DNA of 64,000 nt, taken from Bisporella sp. PMI_857. Its lineage: Eukaryota > Ascomycota > Leotiomycetes > Helotiales > Helotiaceae. The stretch is taken from assembly GCA_021307315.1 (NCBI GenBank), contig JAJSPD010000003.1, positions 1,178,001 to 1,242,000 on the forward strand, written 5' to 3'. A model generated the notes under the pieces. It was not told the DNA's origin. It worked only from the letters and a program-made list of their open reading frames with translations, and searched no databases. Position numbers and translations under genes: made by a program. Below, in pieces: positions 1 through 10,496 of the stretch (the first letter of the stretch is position 1; every line of letters starts with the position of its first letter).

Positions 1-686
1 TCACTATCTCCATCGGTTCGCTTTTTGGCCTGTCCCCGGTCACCGCTTTCGTGGAATCCGGAGCAGGTATTTCCGAGGGAGGAAAGACCGGACTCACATC
101 CATCACCACCGGACTCTGCTTCTTGCTCTCGATCTTCTTGGCTCCCATTTTTGCCAGTATCCCTCCTTGGGCCACGGGTTGTACTTTGGTTTTGGTCGGT
201 TGCATGATGATGAGACAGGTTACGGCAATCAACTGGAATTATGTTGGGGATGCCATCCCAGCTTTCGTCACTCTGGCCTTCATGCCTCTCAGTTACTCTA
301 TTGCCTACGGTCTGATCGCCGGTCTCTTCACATACACTGCCATCAACCTCCTGATCTACATCACGAAGTTGATCACTGGTGGGCGAATCCTTCCACCCGA
401 TGCGGACAACGCCGAATACTGGACTTTCTCACCGGCAGGCAAGAAGCCATGGTTCATGCGCGCAGCTAGTAACGGAGGAAAGTTCTGGGAGCACGAAAAG
501 CCAACTGCAGATGAGATTAATATGAAGTATGATGGTGAGGAGGACGACTATAACAACGACCACAGGCGGAGCGACAGCGGTGCAGAGCTCAAGGCCAATG
601 CTGCTAGACGAGCTTTGAGCCCAACTGACACGGCGAAGAGTAGTGTAAATATCCGGATGCAGGACATCCACTATACACGCGACTAA
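1..686 (+). CDS. azgA: AzgA-type purine (hypoxanthine/adenine/guanine) permease, 3' part
   Basis: Reading frame 3 is open from the window edge to the TAA at 684-686, so only the C-terminal ~227 residues are present. Visible are a Ser-Pro-Val-Thr-Ala-Phe-Val-Glu-Ser stretch followed by Gly-rich GISEGGKTG, the conserved substrate-site region of the NCS2/AzgA branch of nucleobase carriers, then four hydrophobic segments and a hydrophilic cytosolic tail rich in Asp, Glu, Arg and Ser. In this family such proteins are plasma-membrane proton symporters for purines. The tail motif Ala-Glu-Tyr-Trp-Thr-Phe is typical of fungal AzgA proteins. The N-terminal half lies upstream of the window. An ATG at 51 is internal to the protein and is not a start. 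Confidence 0.92.
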   Translation, partial: TISIGSLFGLSPVTAFVESGAGISEGGKTGLTSITTGLCFLLSIFLAPIFASIPPWATGCTLVLVGCMMMRQVTAINWNYVGDAIPAFVTLAFMPLSYSIAYGLIAGLFTYTAINLLIYITKLITGGRILPPDADNAEYWTFSPAGKKPWFMRAASNGGKFWEHEKPTADEINMKYDGEEDDYNNDHRRSDSGAELKANAARRALSPTDTAKSSVNIRMQDIHYTRD

Positions 687-2336
687 GATAATATTTGGAA
701 AGAAAGGTGTTTCACGCGGGGAAATGAACAGGGAATGTGTATCGATAGAAATGGAATGTTAATAAGGGAAGTAAATTTACAGGACTTCAGGTCCATTGGC
801 GGGAAGGTTTCATTTGGTAGCCTTTTTGAAGTTAGAGCAAGATAGCAATATGGATACTTTGTACGCTTCAGTTACCATGATTCTTCTAGTGTATATTGTC
901 TTTCTCAGTCATCCAATTCCTGTGATATACTTCATTTTCGACAATTAAATGCCTTGTGCAACTAGCTGCTTCTCATGTATGCACACACGGAGCTATTACG
1001 CAAAACAGGTCACTATGGCTTAAAGTAGCATCCCGCGTCAAACTAATGAATCGATAACTAAGTAGAACCATCCCACTTCGCGCAAACCATTCAGTAAATA
1101 TTACTGGGCCAGCAGAAACCGAACTAAGACTGCCGCAACTTTATTTACCACTTGGTCGGTTCGGCAGATCCAGCATTTGTTTTTGCCCGACGAATTGGCA
1201 TGCGTGCTAGCCACCACCTCTAACATTTTACGTGTCAGGCATGCCTCCCTCACAAACCAACAAAATGGCAAATACGCAGGTTAAACCCGCCAAATTAGCC
1301 GGCGAAACTCCGTGGAAATCCCGTTCTTGTATGTTTGGTTCTCTCAAAGGTGGCTTGCTGCAACCCGACTCAGCAGTTTCGTCACGGCAAGCCCTGCCAC
1401 GAGGGACTTTTTGCCACGAGGGCTTGCCACCACAAAGATAACAATCGAGCCGTCGCGTTGCTTGGCTGGGGCACATCATTGGGAGCAGATTTTCTAGGTG
1501 TGCAACACGTTGATTGCTTCTGTACTGTAAAAGATTGTGGCGGCGGAATTTCCCATCAGCTGCCTTACGCATGCGAGGTTCTCCACTTCTGTAGGCTTGT
1601 AGGGTGGTGCGTCTTTTTTTGTGAATCAAAAATGCCAGAGTACGCAAACTAGAGCAGAGCAGGTGGACTGATCCAGGTGGATTTCGGTACATGAACTTGC
1701 ATCTTGGCTTGGGAACCAAGCAATTGCACAGTCGTTCCAAGTGGACCCTTCTTCTGAGACAGATCTAACCCCTTTTCATGATCCCCTTTGAATCGCCAGT
1801 CCAGATTTGGTTTTCCTTGGACTCGCTTAGGGGATGTACAGTTGCATCCATGCCCCAAGCTTCCAACATCGCCTCTCGATTTGGAGAGACTGAAATAAGA
1901 GTAAAATTGCCACAAGTCTGTGCCAGGAAATGCAATATCTGGTGCATTTTTGGTAATATTTTATTCTATTTCTAATGCAACAGTACAGCAAGTAAGTGCT
2001 TAGTCAGATGAGTTTTGATATTTGGTCTGCAATACTATCCCGAGAGCCAGAATATCTGCCTACGAAGTAATACGGCTGTCGTACTCTCTGCTCCTTCCTC
2101 GAACGTTCAATTAAATAGTACAACCTTACAGAATTGCTCTATCACTAATATCTCCAAATTTTCATCTTCCTATTATCTCTTCACATCTCACTCTTTTGTC
2201 CTGGCTGATAAACCTGGCTGTGATTTCTTGCTCTTGTATCATGTCTGTTACGGTCATCCTACTTTCAAAATATACAACCCAGGCAAAGATGAAGAGTATG
2301 CCCCGTATCCGGTGCGCGACATCTCTCTTAAAACTT
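687..2336. other. intergenic, no supported gene
   Basis: About 1.65 kb between the permease stop and the next minus-strand ORF. Open frames here (for example 1228-1740 minus) have no recognisable domain, and open frames overlap on both strands. A short direct repeat, GCCACGAGGG, occurs at about 1397-1406 and 1411-1420. I see nothing else. Confidence 0.5.
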
Positions 2337-2855
2337 TTATTTGCTGTTATTTGCTCCATTAATGCCTCTGGTGGCGGGAAGTTCAAGAGGAAAGCCAAAC
2401 TCAACTAAGGAGACGCTCTCTTGTCGCTTATGAGTTCGTGCGGACTCGTAATTCGAGATTTGATCGTTGCGATCTGTGGTCGTAGATGAAATTGATGGTA
2501 ATGGCGAAGCTGCTGTTGAAGACAGGCTTTGGGATGCAACTGCAATCCTTAAGTATGCAAGTATTTGGCCGAGAAAAGTGAATGGGCTGTAGGGTTTGAT
2601 TCGAGAAGCTCCCGAGGTGGGACGCGATATGTTGATTGTCTCCGTGGCAGCTACAACGGATGTTCTAGTTAATGGCGGGACCTGACTCGAAGTCCGCACC
2701 TGGGTGGCTGATTCAATTGTATCGCTTGATAATTTGGGTATAAAATGACTGCATGTCCAGGACTGATCAACCCTCGCATTGTAGGGGACTACACAGACCT
2801 CCGGAGGCGGTATCCGTGACTCAACTGCGTTTGTAAGTCCTATAGAGCAGAGCAT
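2337..2855 (-). CDS. hypothetical Ser/Thr-rich protein with upstream hydrophobic stretch
   Basis: I do not recognise it. The ATG-initiated frame gives 172 residues rich in Ser, Thr and Pro. The same frame stays open upstream of this ATG to a TAA near 2937, and the codons just before the ATG encode a strongly hydrophobic run (Leu-Leu-Leu-Leu-Ala-Thr-Phe-Ile-Leu-Gly). The real protein therefore probably begins further upstream, by splicing or in the neighbouring ORF, and this hydrophobic run would be a signal peptide or membrane anchor. It is directly downstream of, and overlaps the tail of, the 427-residue ORF on the same strand in another frame. The two could be one gene whose intron or frameshift I cannot place. 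Confidence 0.35.
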   Translation of the reverse strand: MLCSIGLTNAVESRIPPPEVCVVPYNARVDQSWTCSHFIPKLSSDTIESATQVRTSSQVPPLTRTSVVAATETINISRPTSGASRIKPYSPFTFLGQILAYLRIAVASQSLSSTAASPLPSISSTTTDRNDQISNYESARTHKRQESVSLVEFGFPLELPATRGINGANNSK

Positions 2856-2872
2856 TCCTAGAATGAACGTGG

Positions 2873-4156
2873 CTAGGAGGAGAAGATTGGTAGCCGAGTT
2901 TGAGTTATGCTTCTTCTCGAGGTTCCCGGAAGTTTAGCATCTAACTCTCTTTCCGGGTGATCATAGAGGTCCTCTTCAATCCCATGTATATGTTCTGTGA
3001 TGGCGTCAATTTCTTCAGGGCGTGCGACCCTGCTGATGAGTCTACTTGAAGCGACCACCCGAGCAGCCTTTATATACCACCTCGTCCGAAGAAAAATTGT
3101 TATCATAAGTAAGATGGGCCACAAGTGCTGTGCCTCAAGGTCTCTTGATTCCCCACCCTTCTCGGATGGCAAGGACGGCGTTGTCACTTCGGTTCGGGCC
3201 GCCACGGTGCTCGACAGTGTCGTAAATGTATTTGAGGCTGCAGAGGGAAGTATCGTTTCTTCAACAACTGATGTTACTGCCTCCAGCCACCTGGAGCTCC
3301 CAGTCCTCTCACTTGAAGTTTTGGTCTCCGCCATTCGCTGCATCTGCTGTGTTTGCTGAATGGATTCCTGACGACAGCTAGGACGTTTCGAAATATTGAC
3401 GTTGATTGTCCTCACTAACCAGGGAAAGCTATTGAATAGAGCGGCGACTTTTACCAATGGTCTTGGAATTTGCAGTGAGTGTCCCTTGGATGAAATATTA
3501 GATGGTTTTGGTGTTGGCGTGATCGATTCAAGAATGGAATACACAGAGCTTGCTGACAAAGGAAGAGTATGTTGCGTAGATACTGACTGGCTCATTGCGC
3601 TCAAAGGTAGAGGGGATACTGTGAAAGTTTGAGTGACAGAAATCACCAGGCCATCTACCGTTTTCGTTGATATAATGCTTGTGTAGTTAACATCCTCTGT
3701 TCCTGTTGTTGATCTGAAGCTCAAAGGGGTGGGTGCTAATGTTGTGGTCGGTGGTACAATTACAGTGTTCATTTTCATTTCGTATATCGTACTGGTTAAA
3801 CCTTCTGGGGGTGCAGATGCTCCTGTCACCTTCGGTGCCAAAGCATCCATGGCAACCCAGATAGTGTGGTGTTTACTAGTATGAACAACTGACGGGGCTG
3901 CTATGGAATGCAGCAAATTTGTACTCAAAGATGTAGAAGACTTGTCATTGCATGGCTGTAAGACCGTCGGGGAGGAGTTTGTCTCCTTCTCCTGGGCTGC
4001 TTCAGCTTGCTGGTCGCTATTTATCGGAGACATATTGTCAATATCAGTCGGGTAATCCTTAGAGTGGCGCTGCTCAGCAGGAGGGTTGTAAGCTTGATTT
4101 GTTTTGTCATAGATTCTTTGATAGAAAGTATGTCGTGATGAAAGAGGTTGCACCAT
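2873..4156 (-). CDS. hypothetical Ser/Thr-rich single-pass membrane protein
   Basis: An uninterrupted 427-codon frame beginning at ATG 4156. Residues 1-300 are rich in Ser, Thr and Pro with several Asn-X-Ser/Thr sites, as in fungal O-mannosylated cell-surface or sensor-like proteins. One hydrophobic segment (around HLWPILLMITIFL) lies near residue 345 and is followed by a basic and then acidic cytosolic-like tail. No N-terminal signal peptide is evident, so the true start may lie in an upstream exon. No family is recognised. The function is unknown; a wall or surface-sensor role would be inference from composition only. Confidence 0.45.
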   Translation of the reverse strand: MVQPLSSRHTFYQRIYDKTNQAYNPPAEQRHSKDYPTDIDNMSPINSDQQAEAAQEKETNSSPTVLQPCNDKSSTSLSTNLLHSIAAPSVVHTSKHHTIWVAMDALAPKVTGASAPPEGLTSTIYEMKMNTVIVPPTTTLAPTPLSFRSTTGTEDVNYTSIISTKTVDGLVISVTQTFTVSPLPLSAMSQSVSTQHTLPLSASSVYSILESITPTPKPSNISSKGHSLQIPRPLVKVAALFNSFPWLVRTINVNISKRPSCRQESIQQTQQMQRMAETKTSSERTGSSRWLEAVTSVVEETILPSAASNTFTTLSSTVAARTEVTTPSLPSEKGGESRDLEAQHLWPILLMITIFLRTRWYIKAARVVASSRLISRVARPEEIDAITEHIHGIEEDLYDHPERELDAKLPGTSRRSITQTRLPIFSS

Positions 4157-4593
4157 GTTCGGTTCAGATGCCGTTTTTTAAAGACGTATGGAAATCCATC
4201 CTGCTGTGTGTCATTACAGAACGTTCGTGACTTGAGTTAGTAGAATAAAAGACTCAGGCAGTGTAAAGCATAGTCATAAGCCGATGAATGGCTTCCCATT
4301 CAAGTCACTTGCTGAGCGAATATATCCAATCAGTGCATCGTTTGTAAGTGGGCTCGTAATGGAGTCGCTGAAGTTACGGGGATCATGATAGAAGAGTAGA
4401 GATTAGTCTTTGTATCAATTGGAGTTCGATTTGTGCCACACTACCCTATCCATCTTACACAACCGGACCTTCTTCCTCTTCCTTCCAGTTGTTATGTCTT
4501 CTCTCTTCTTCAGTATGATTCAATCCTTTTAAATGTTATCATTTAAATGCATGAACAATTCGGTTTCATCCCGATAACTTTCATCCTTCGATT
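4157..4593. other. intergenic
   Basis: Divergent spacer between the minus-strand Ser/Thr-rich ORF and the plus-strand F-box-like fragment. It is AT-rich with short pyrimidine tracts before 4594. No specific regulatory motif is recognised. Confidence 0.5.
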
Positions 4594-5059
4594 ATGCGTC
4601 AGACAAGACTTGGTCGCTACTTCTCCTTGCAACCCCGAGACGGGTCCTCGATTCCGCGTCGAATCTATTTTCTAGAAATCCCGTTCAGCATCCGTTATCA
4701 GATCTACTATCAAGCTGGACCAATCCCAAATCAGTACATCGATTTAAACTGCTGGGCTCCTTCCAAAGTTAAGGACGAGTTCGAAAACACATCCGATTCT
4801 GACGATATCAAAGAGTTAGAACAAGAACGAGAAGTAGAGCGTCTCTGCCGGCACAAATCCCACATCATTATCCTTACCTCTTTCTCTTCTTCTAGTTCGC
4901 CGACTCACTAATCTCCATGTCACATCAGCCATCTATGGTTCAAATGCATTCGCCATCACGACACATGAGCCCAGGGGCTTGAGAGCCCTTGGAAGACAGG
5001 TAAAGGACAAATTACCAAGGTGGCAAGATCGACTAGCTGAAGGCCGCCTGATTGTTTGA
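4594..5059 (+). pseudogene. fragment of a fungal F-box/2EXR-like protein
   Basis: The frame from ATG 4594 encodes FLEIPFSIRYQIYYQ, which resembles the fungal F-box/2EXR-type motif 'F..LP.EIR..IY', then an acidic Glu/Asp stretch, and it ends at a TAA near 4911. In another frame, about 4885-5059, lies RLTNLHVTSAIYGSNAFAI followed by THEPRGLRALGRQ. This matches the second block of the same family ('..IYG.N.F.I...PRGL..L'). The two blocks are close enough to belong to one gene but sit in different frames. A candidate GTAGAG...TTCTAG intron does not restore the frame. The encoded protein would be short for the family (usually 200-400 residues). Most likely it is a decaying copy; an unrecognised splice pattern is the alternative. 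Confidence 0.45.
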
Positions 5060-5439
5060 AACAAAAAGGTTAACTATTGATATTGAATACATTATTTTTG
5101 CCTAGCTACCGCCCAGTTGGTGAGCTTTGTTCTAGGCGTGCTTAACAATTCACTGTCGCTGCCCCTAGGTCAGACGTGCGCCTAGTCACATGATATACAC
5201 TCCAAGTCTTGTTCTAGAACCCAGGTTTGATCGAAATAGATAGAGAGGCCCCAACTAACTTGGCAGAGAAACACCTTGAGGATTCGCAGGAGACTGATGA
5301 AATGAATCAGGTATTTTTGAAATTGCCGTGGTAAATATGCGTATAGGTATTGAATTTCCCTATCAAAACATGTAGCAAGTTCTCGCTCCGTCCAACAAAC
5401 GCTGTTTATTAAGTCGTATCCGTCTGCGCATCTTGTGGC
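5060..5439. other. intergenic
   Basis: Convergent spacer between the F-box-like fragment and the minus-strand gene ending at 5440. No feature is seen. Confidence 0.5.
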
Positions 5440-6643
5440 CTACTTAGTAATCGAAGCCAAACTGCCTTCCAGCTCCACAGGAGAATTCTGCTGGAGTTGC
5501 ACCGCCAAAGATTCCCTCCGCTCGGTCTCGATTGTCCGTACGTTCTTTCGCCTTTGAATTCCTTCATTACTCTGAGTCTGGTGGTTCTCAGGTCTCTGCT
5601 CCAGAGGTCGACTATCAGATTCTACGGGATCTCTTAGCTCATTGCCCATTGCCTCCACCAAAGGAATGGAAGCATCGACTTCGGAAAGAGAGGAGGGGGA
5701 CTCACAGAATATTTCTTGTCCCCCTCTTCCATCCGTTTTCTCATCTGTCCTCATGATCACTATTTTAAACCTCCTCTTGATCTTCCGCTCGGCTCTTTTC
5801 TGTGATGGGTGGGTTTTTGTTTCTTTCTTTTCCTTGATCTCAACTTCTCCCCCGTCTACTGGAAGCTCCAGCCATACCTGAAACCCTCTTCCAGCAAAAT
5901 TTTGCTCGTTCCACCGGCGCAACACAGATCTGATATCGCCGTCTCGTTCTAAGCGCTTCGTAACGGCTTTCACGACAGTTTTGCGATGTACTGCCCTTCC
6001 AGCATAATATCCAGCCACTGGCCCAAAGACCAAAATAAACCCTGACGATAAGGCCCCTGTCGTGATACCCGTTGTCCAGGCGGCCCAGTTCTCAATCCCC
6101 GTGAGCTTTGCAGCATTGGTGATATCGCTCGTCAGAAGATGCCACTCATCATGGGAGATATAATCCCATATCCGCTCATCGTAATGAAAACCAGAGTAAA
6201 GAGATTCATTCTTGGTAGCGATTGTGATACGATCAAATGGTATATTCTTTGCTGGTGCTGCAGGTGGAACTGCCGAAGATGTTGTCGCGGGCGTTGACAA
6301 GCTTGAACCTGCTCTCTGTACGGGGAAAATATGACTAGCGGAGTCCGAGGGGTGGATGGGGAAAGAATTTTGTGCCAACGGCGATATTGGAGAGGTGGGC
6401 GATCTATATTCAGGAGGGCGGAAATATGAGTGACTTCTGGGAACACTTTAGCCTCTGCCTTATACTTGGAAAGAATGATCCTCACGATTGCGTCATCGTG
6501 GACCCCGCATCTGTCTCGATCTGACCGTTCATGATGTTTGGATCAGCTGGAAAGTGCTGAGACGATTTCTCGGGATTGTCCAACATCTGTCCGATGACAA
6601 TGTAATCAGGCGTCTGCGGCTGAGATGCCTCAGAGGGAGACAT
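5440..6643 (-). CDS. conserved fungal protein of unknown function with a Gly-rich hydrophobic segment
   Basis: Two exons, 6643-6486 and 6436-5440, separated by a 49-bp GTGAGG...CCCAG intron (6437-6485). The junction joins CAA-TC to A-AGT and gives a continuous 384-residue frame. The N-terminus contains the phrase Pro-Asp-Tyr-Ile-Val-Ile-Gly-Gln, followed by a low-complexity Ser/Pro region. The middle holds a structured block (FHYDERIWDYISHDEW, then AAKLTGIENWAAW) and a hydrophobic Gly/Ala segment that could be one membrane span. The C-terminal third is charged and probably disordered. I do not recognise a named domain. The ordered core, with aromatic residues and a single hydrophobic hairpin, suggests a real membrane-associated protein. 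Confidence 0.75.
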
Positions 6644-9096
6644 AGTAAGACTAGATAAAGCTTGAGTTTTGGAAGAAATATCAAAAATGCTTGCCCGAGT
6701 GAGCTTCAGTATATGTGTACAGCTCTAAGGGAGAGGTACGCAGGTCGCTATGTATAGGACTGAGGCAAACCTAGCCAGACCTGATTATGTTTTAAAAGAA
6801 AAAAAAAAAACATCCCCAAATGTTTGCGACGGGGAGTTGGTGGTATATACGCTGTGTGTCTTTTCCCCTGGATGTCAGCCTAATCGCGTCGTATCAGGCA
6901 GTGCAAGCATATACGATTGGCTCTTTTTTATATTTATTAGGGATACCTGGGATAGTCCTGTACCGTACAGTACAGTACTGCAGTGGGCTGATTACCGGAT
7001 GGTGACTGCCAAGCAAAGCTTATTGAACAGCTCGTGCTGTTTCCCCCAAATCCTGGGGATGAAGTTTAGTAAGCAGTTGTTGGTTGGTCCATTCGTATCG
7101 CATCATGCAACCCCAAACATGCCGGACTAGATACTCGATAATTCCTCACAAACGTGCAAAGTGAAGTATCCAAATAATGAGTTTATCTACAATATGTGGA
7201 TGGATCGCGTTTTCATACTCTTCAAGAAAAAGAATATATTGCAGTAAAATCACACGAACCACGAGCTGGCTCAGCCACGATATGCCAAGCAACTCTGACC
7301 GCCCTGCGGTCCATGTTTGGTACGAATGCGATTACGTAGGCCCACACCTATTCCCGCCGACCTCGAATTTGTGTGGTCAGCTATGCAAGCCCACTCGTAG
7401 AAGGAAGAATTCCATAGGCGAATGAAACTGAAAGAGTTGGATATCCCTACATGTTCCTCTGTGTTACGCCGGGGCAATATATGCAATAATATGCCGTAAA
7501 AAGTCAGTCTTGCTGATATCTTACAATCCGGATCGATCGGAAGGCTCCTCACAAGCGTAGCGCCCATGACCTTGTATACGAAATTCACAATGATCTTAAT
7601 GTGGAGTGTACAATAGAACTTTGGTGTGTTCTTCGTCTTTTGTTATTATGCCTCTCTAAATAAGCTTTTGCTCTAATATTATTAGCTTTGATATCCATAT
7701 CTTTAAACATTGATATGAAGTATATATTTTAGTGACCAAAGTTTGAAGGACAGAGTGTCAGAGAATACTGTTTTTGTGCAAACGGTCCTTTCGCTTTGAT
7801 TGTGGAAGATGAAGTCTTATTGGGACTAACGAAAGAATACCCTTCGATATAGTCTCGAAGGATTGCGCTTGCATTTCTGCGGCCCTGAATTAGTAGGAAT
7901 GCCAGCAACAGAGGACCTTATTCCAAGACTCCAGGTCATCTACGATTGATGACTGCCATGAAAAGAATCTATATCTAGAAGTTGAATTCTGAATTCTTGG
8001 CATGGTGGTGAAACGAAAGCGAAACTTGTCGGCAATTTTTATGGCAGTTTTTAAAAAGGAAACAATTTGCGAGAGAAACAAATAATCAGAATGGGGTAAG
8101 AATTGGTTTCACTTCTGCTTTGACAGATCAAGGTGACACTAAATTGTGCTCATCAGTGGCAGAGAGGGATATAAAAGTCGCGTATCAAGACCTATGTTTT
8201 GAACTTACAAAGTATTAATTTATAGATCGCTTTAGATTTTTAAAGAAATGGCTTGACTGACTACAATTGTGAGGCAACTCGAGGCTATACTGCGGGTTAA
8301 TCATGCAGGACGAGCTTGTTCCGTAACCTGCTGCGGTGGTATTGATGGCTACGATTGTGAAATGAGGGTTTCAGAACAGCTCTTGATCTGCATTTATGTA
8401 GATGCCTCTTTAGGAAAAGGACCAAAACCAAAATGATAGACTGGCATCAAAGTTGGAAGAAGACTTGAGGGGGAGGGAATGATGCAGAGAGGTCATCGGT
8501 AGCGCAAACAGAAAAAAGGCAGGAATTCGTGGCAAGCCTTCCATGATCATATCGGCTTTCAGCTTGTTTTCTCGAGAACTATTCAAGAGCTTTGCAGAGA
8601 TTCGGAGTTTTTAGAAGACATAACATATACATGTATTGATTTGGTAGAGACGCATACTGAGGATGAGTAACAAGAGATATAAAGAAACTTTGAATCTTGG
8701 TAACTGGAAACGAGATCTCAATAACATTTTAATACATTCCGCTAAACTTATATCATAGAGTAATGTACATGCTGGGCGGGTATCTAATTCTAGGGCCCAG
8801 CGTCCGAGTATACCACGAACAGTTGATATAGCCTTTTGCTAATTGAGTCTTCAAACGTCAATAATTGACTTCTAGGCAGTATAGCATATCATTTATATAG
8901 TGAGCAAGGGACAGTTCTTCGTATAAACTGTCATGCAATCCTTAACCGTCCATAGGTATGGAAGTTTGGTTGCCGGGGTTGTAGTCACCGCATTTCGCAT
9001 GGGGACGTACAGAAATGTTGGGCACACCTTTAGCGGCATTTCTGTACTGGGATATCTGATAGTGTGATCTTTGTCGACTTATAGGATTGCTGATCA
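6644..9096. other. long gene-poor spacer
   Basis: About 2.45 kb, AT-rich, with only short frames on both strands that show no domain or codon consistency. It holds an A-tract (about 6799-6811) and a short GTACAGTACAGTAC repeat near 6963-6980. There are no tRNA-like boxes and no transposon coding remnants that I can recognise. Confidence 0.5.
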
Positions 9097-9877
9097 TCAT
9101 GTTTCCTTCGCAACTTTCCGCGCCATGATTCTCTGTTTCTCAACTACCCAGCCTTCCTGATCCGTCCTCTGTATCAACTTTCCAATTGCCAATGTAGTCT
9201 TTATACTCTTGCTGTCCACCCAGACCTTCCCGTTTCTACCCACAGCAATCTCAAATGCTACCCCCGCGGTTCCAAGCTCATCTAGCAAGACCAGAGCCCC
9301 CTGCTCCGCTGGTCTGGACAACATCAGTCGTCTCGACATCGCCAATGAAATTGAAAATAGCATCCCTCCCACCAGAGGTCCTAGGCCATCGGACTTCCCA
9401 GTTGTCGAAGAGACACACTCGATTTCCGGATCCATGTGCTTGTTTGACAATGTTACTCGCGCATACACCAGCGCGCCAGGGGCTAACTGAGGACGGGATT
9501 TTCGGGTAGCCCCTTCGAAGGACAAATGAGGAAGCGATGCATTTGAGGCATAATCACTGATGCTGGCGAAGTAACAATCAGTAGAGGAGTGATGGATAGT
9601 GGCTATTACCAAATCGTCACTAGCAGGAATGTACTAGACTCATTATCAGCAATAGGTGGGCTCTGAACGCGACAGAACATACTCTGCCAGCATTGAACTC
9701 GATCCAGACAGCATTCTTCTTCTTGTCTGTACATAATCGACCCGCCACTGTTGCGATGATTGAATTGGGTGGGATATGAACTAGTCCCGGACCAAGCTTT
9801 AAAAGTTTGGTGGGATGAGAGGGAAGAGTATCGGCATCTAATTGGTCGCCCGGAAGAACAATCGTCTCTGTTGCCAT
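9097..9877 (-). CDS. rrp40: exosome complex cap subunit Rrp40
   Basis: Exons 9877-9683 and 9633-9097 with a 49-bp GTATGT...CTAG intron (9634-9682); splicing joins ...EFNAGR to YIPASDDLVIA. The product is 243 residues, the usual length of Rrp40/EXOSC3. An N-terminal region with GLVHIPPNSIIATVAGRL precedes an S1-like segment. The C-terminal KH domain contains the family's Gly-Arg-Asn-Gly motif (VGRNGKVWVDS) and a conserved GLGPLVGGMLF stretch. Rrp40 is one of the three RNA-binding cap proteins of the nine-subunit RNA exosome, acting in 3' processing and decay in nucleus and cytoplasm. It is transcribed divergently from SSZ1. Confidence 0.93.
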
Positions 9878-10496
9878 CTTGAAGGTATAGTGTATGAGTA
9901 AGTGGTTTCTCGCTCAAGGCTAGAGTTTTATTGTGAAAGTTTGTTTTCAGCGTTATGGATTAGCATCCATTCTGCCAAGCCAATCGCTCAAGAGATGTCT
10001 GATTAAAACACTATAACCTTCACACTGTTAGAGTTCTTGGGCCACGGTGCTCTCACAGAATTGAGTATCCGAGAAATGCGCTTGAAAATTGTATTAGTTA
10101 ACATTTACTTCATTTTGCCATCGATAACAAGCAGTAGGTGGACTTCGAGCGGTGGCCAGGTATAATTCCTGCAGAAAAAGAGAGCAAGCGACAAAAGCGC
10201 CTTGACCGCTTTTGCGATCGAAGCCCACTTTGACAAGAATACCCTTATAAAGTGATCTTGTTCTATACAGGAATTATCAAGGTGCAGAAGCCAGGTCTTT
10301 CGAAGAGAGAGTGTTTAAAAGATCAAGCGTTTATATAAATTGAATTGTCAGTATTTGAGAAAGCTCTAGTTGCCAGGGTGGGGTGCCTAGCTTCGTCTGT
10401 TGCAGCTAAAATATTTCGAGAGAAATAAAATCCTGGCTGATTTCCAAACCTCGAACATTACATTTCGACCGCGAAGATTACCCTTTTCCACTAAAT
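9878..10496. promoter_or_regulatory. divergent intergenic region rrp40 / ssz1
   Basis: A 619-bp spacer between the two start codons, which face away from each other, so it must hold both promoters. Just before the SSZ1 ATG is a short CT/CA-rich leader. No defined motif is assigned. Confidence 0.6.

Noticed and set aside
1228..1740. 170-codon minus-strand ORF with several cysteines
   Set aside because: Plus-strand frames of similar length overlap it, there is no domain or signal peptide, and composition is not coding-like. It most likely arises by chance.
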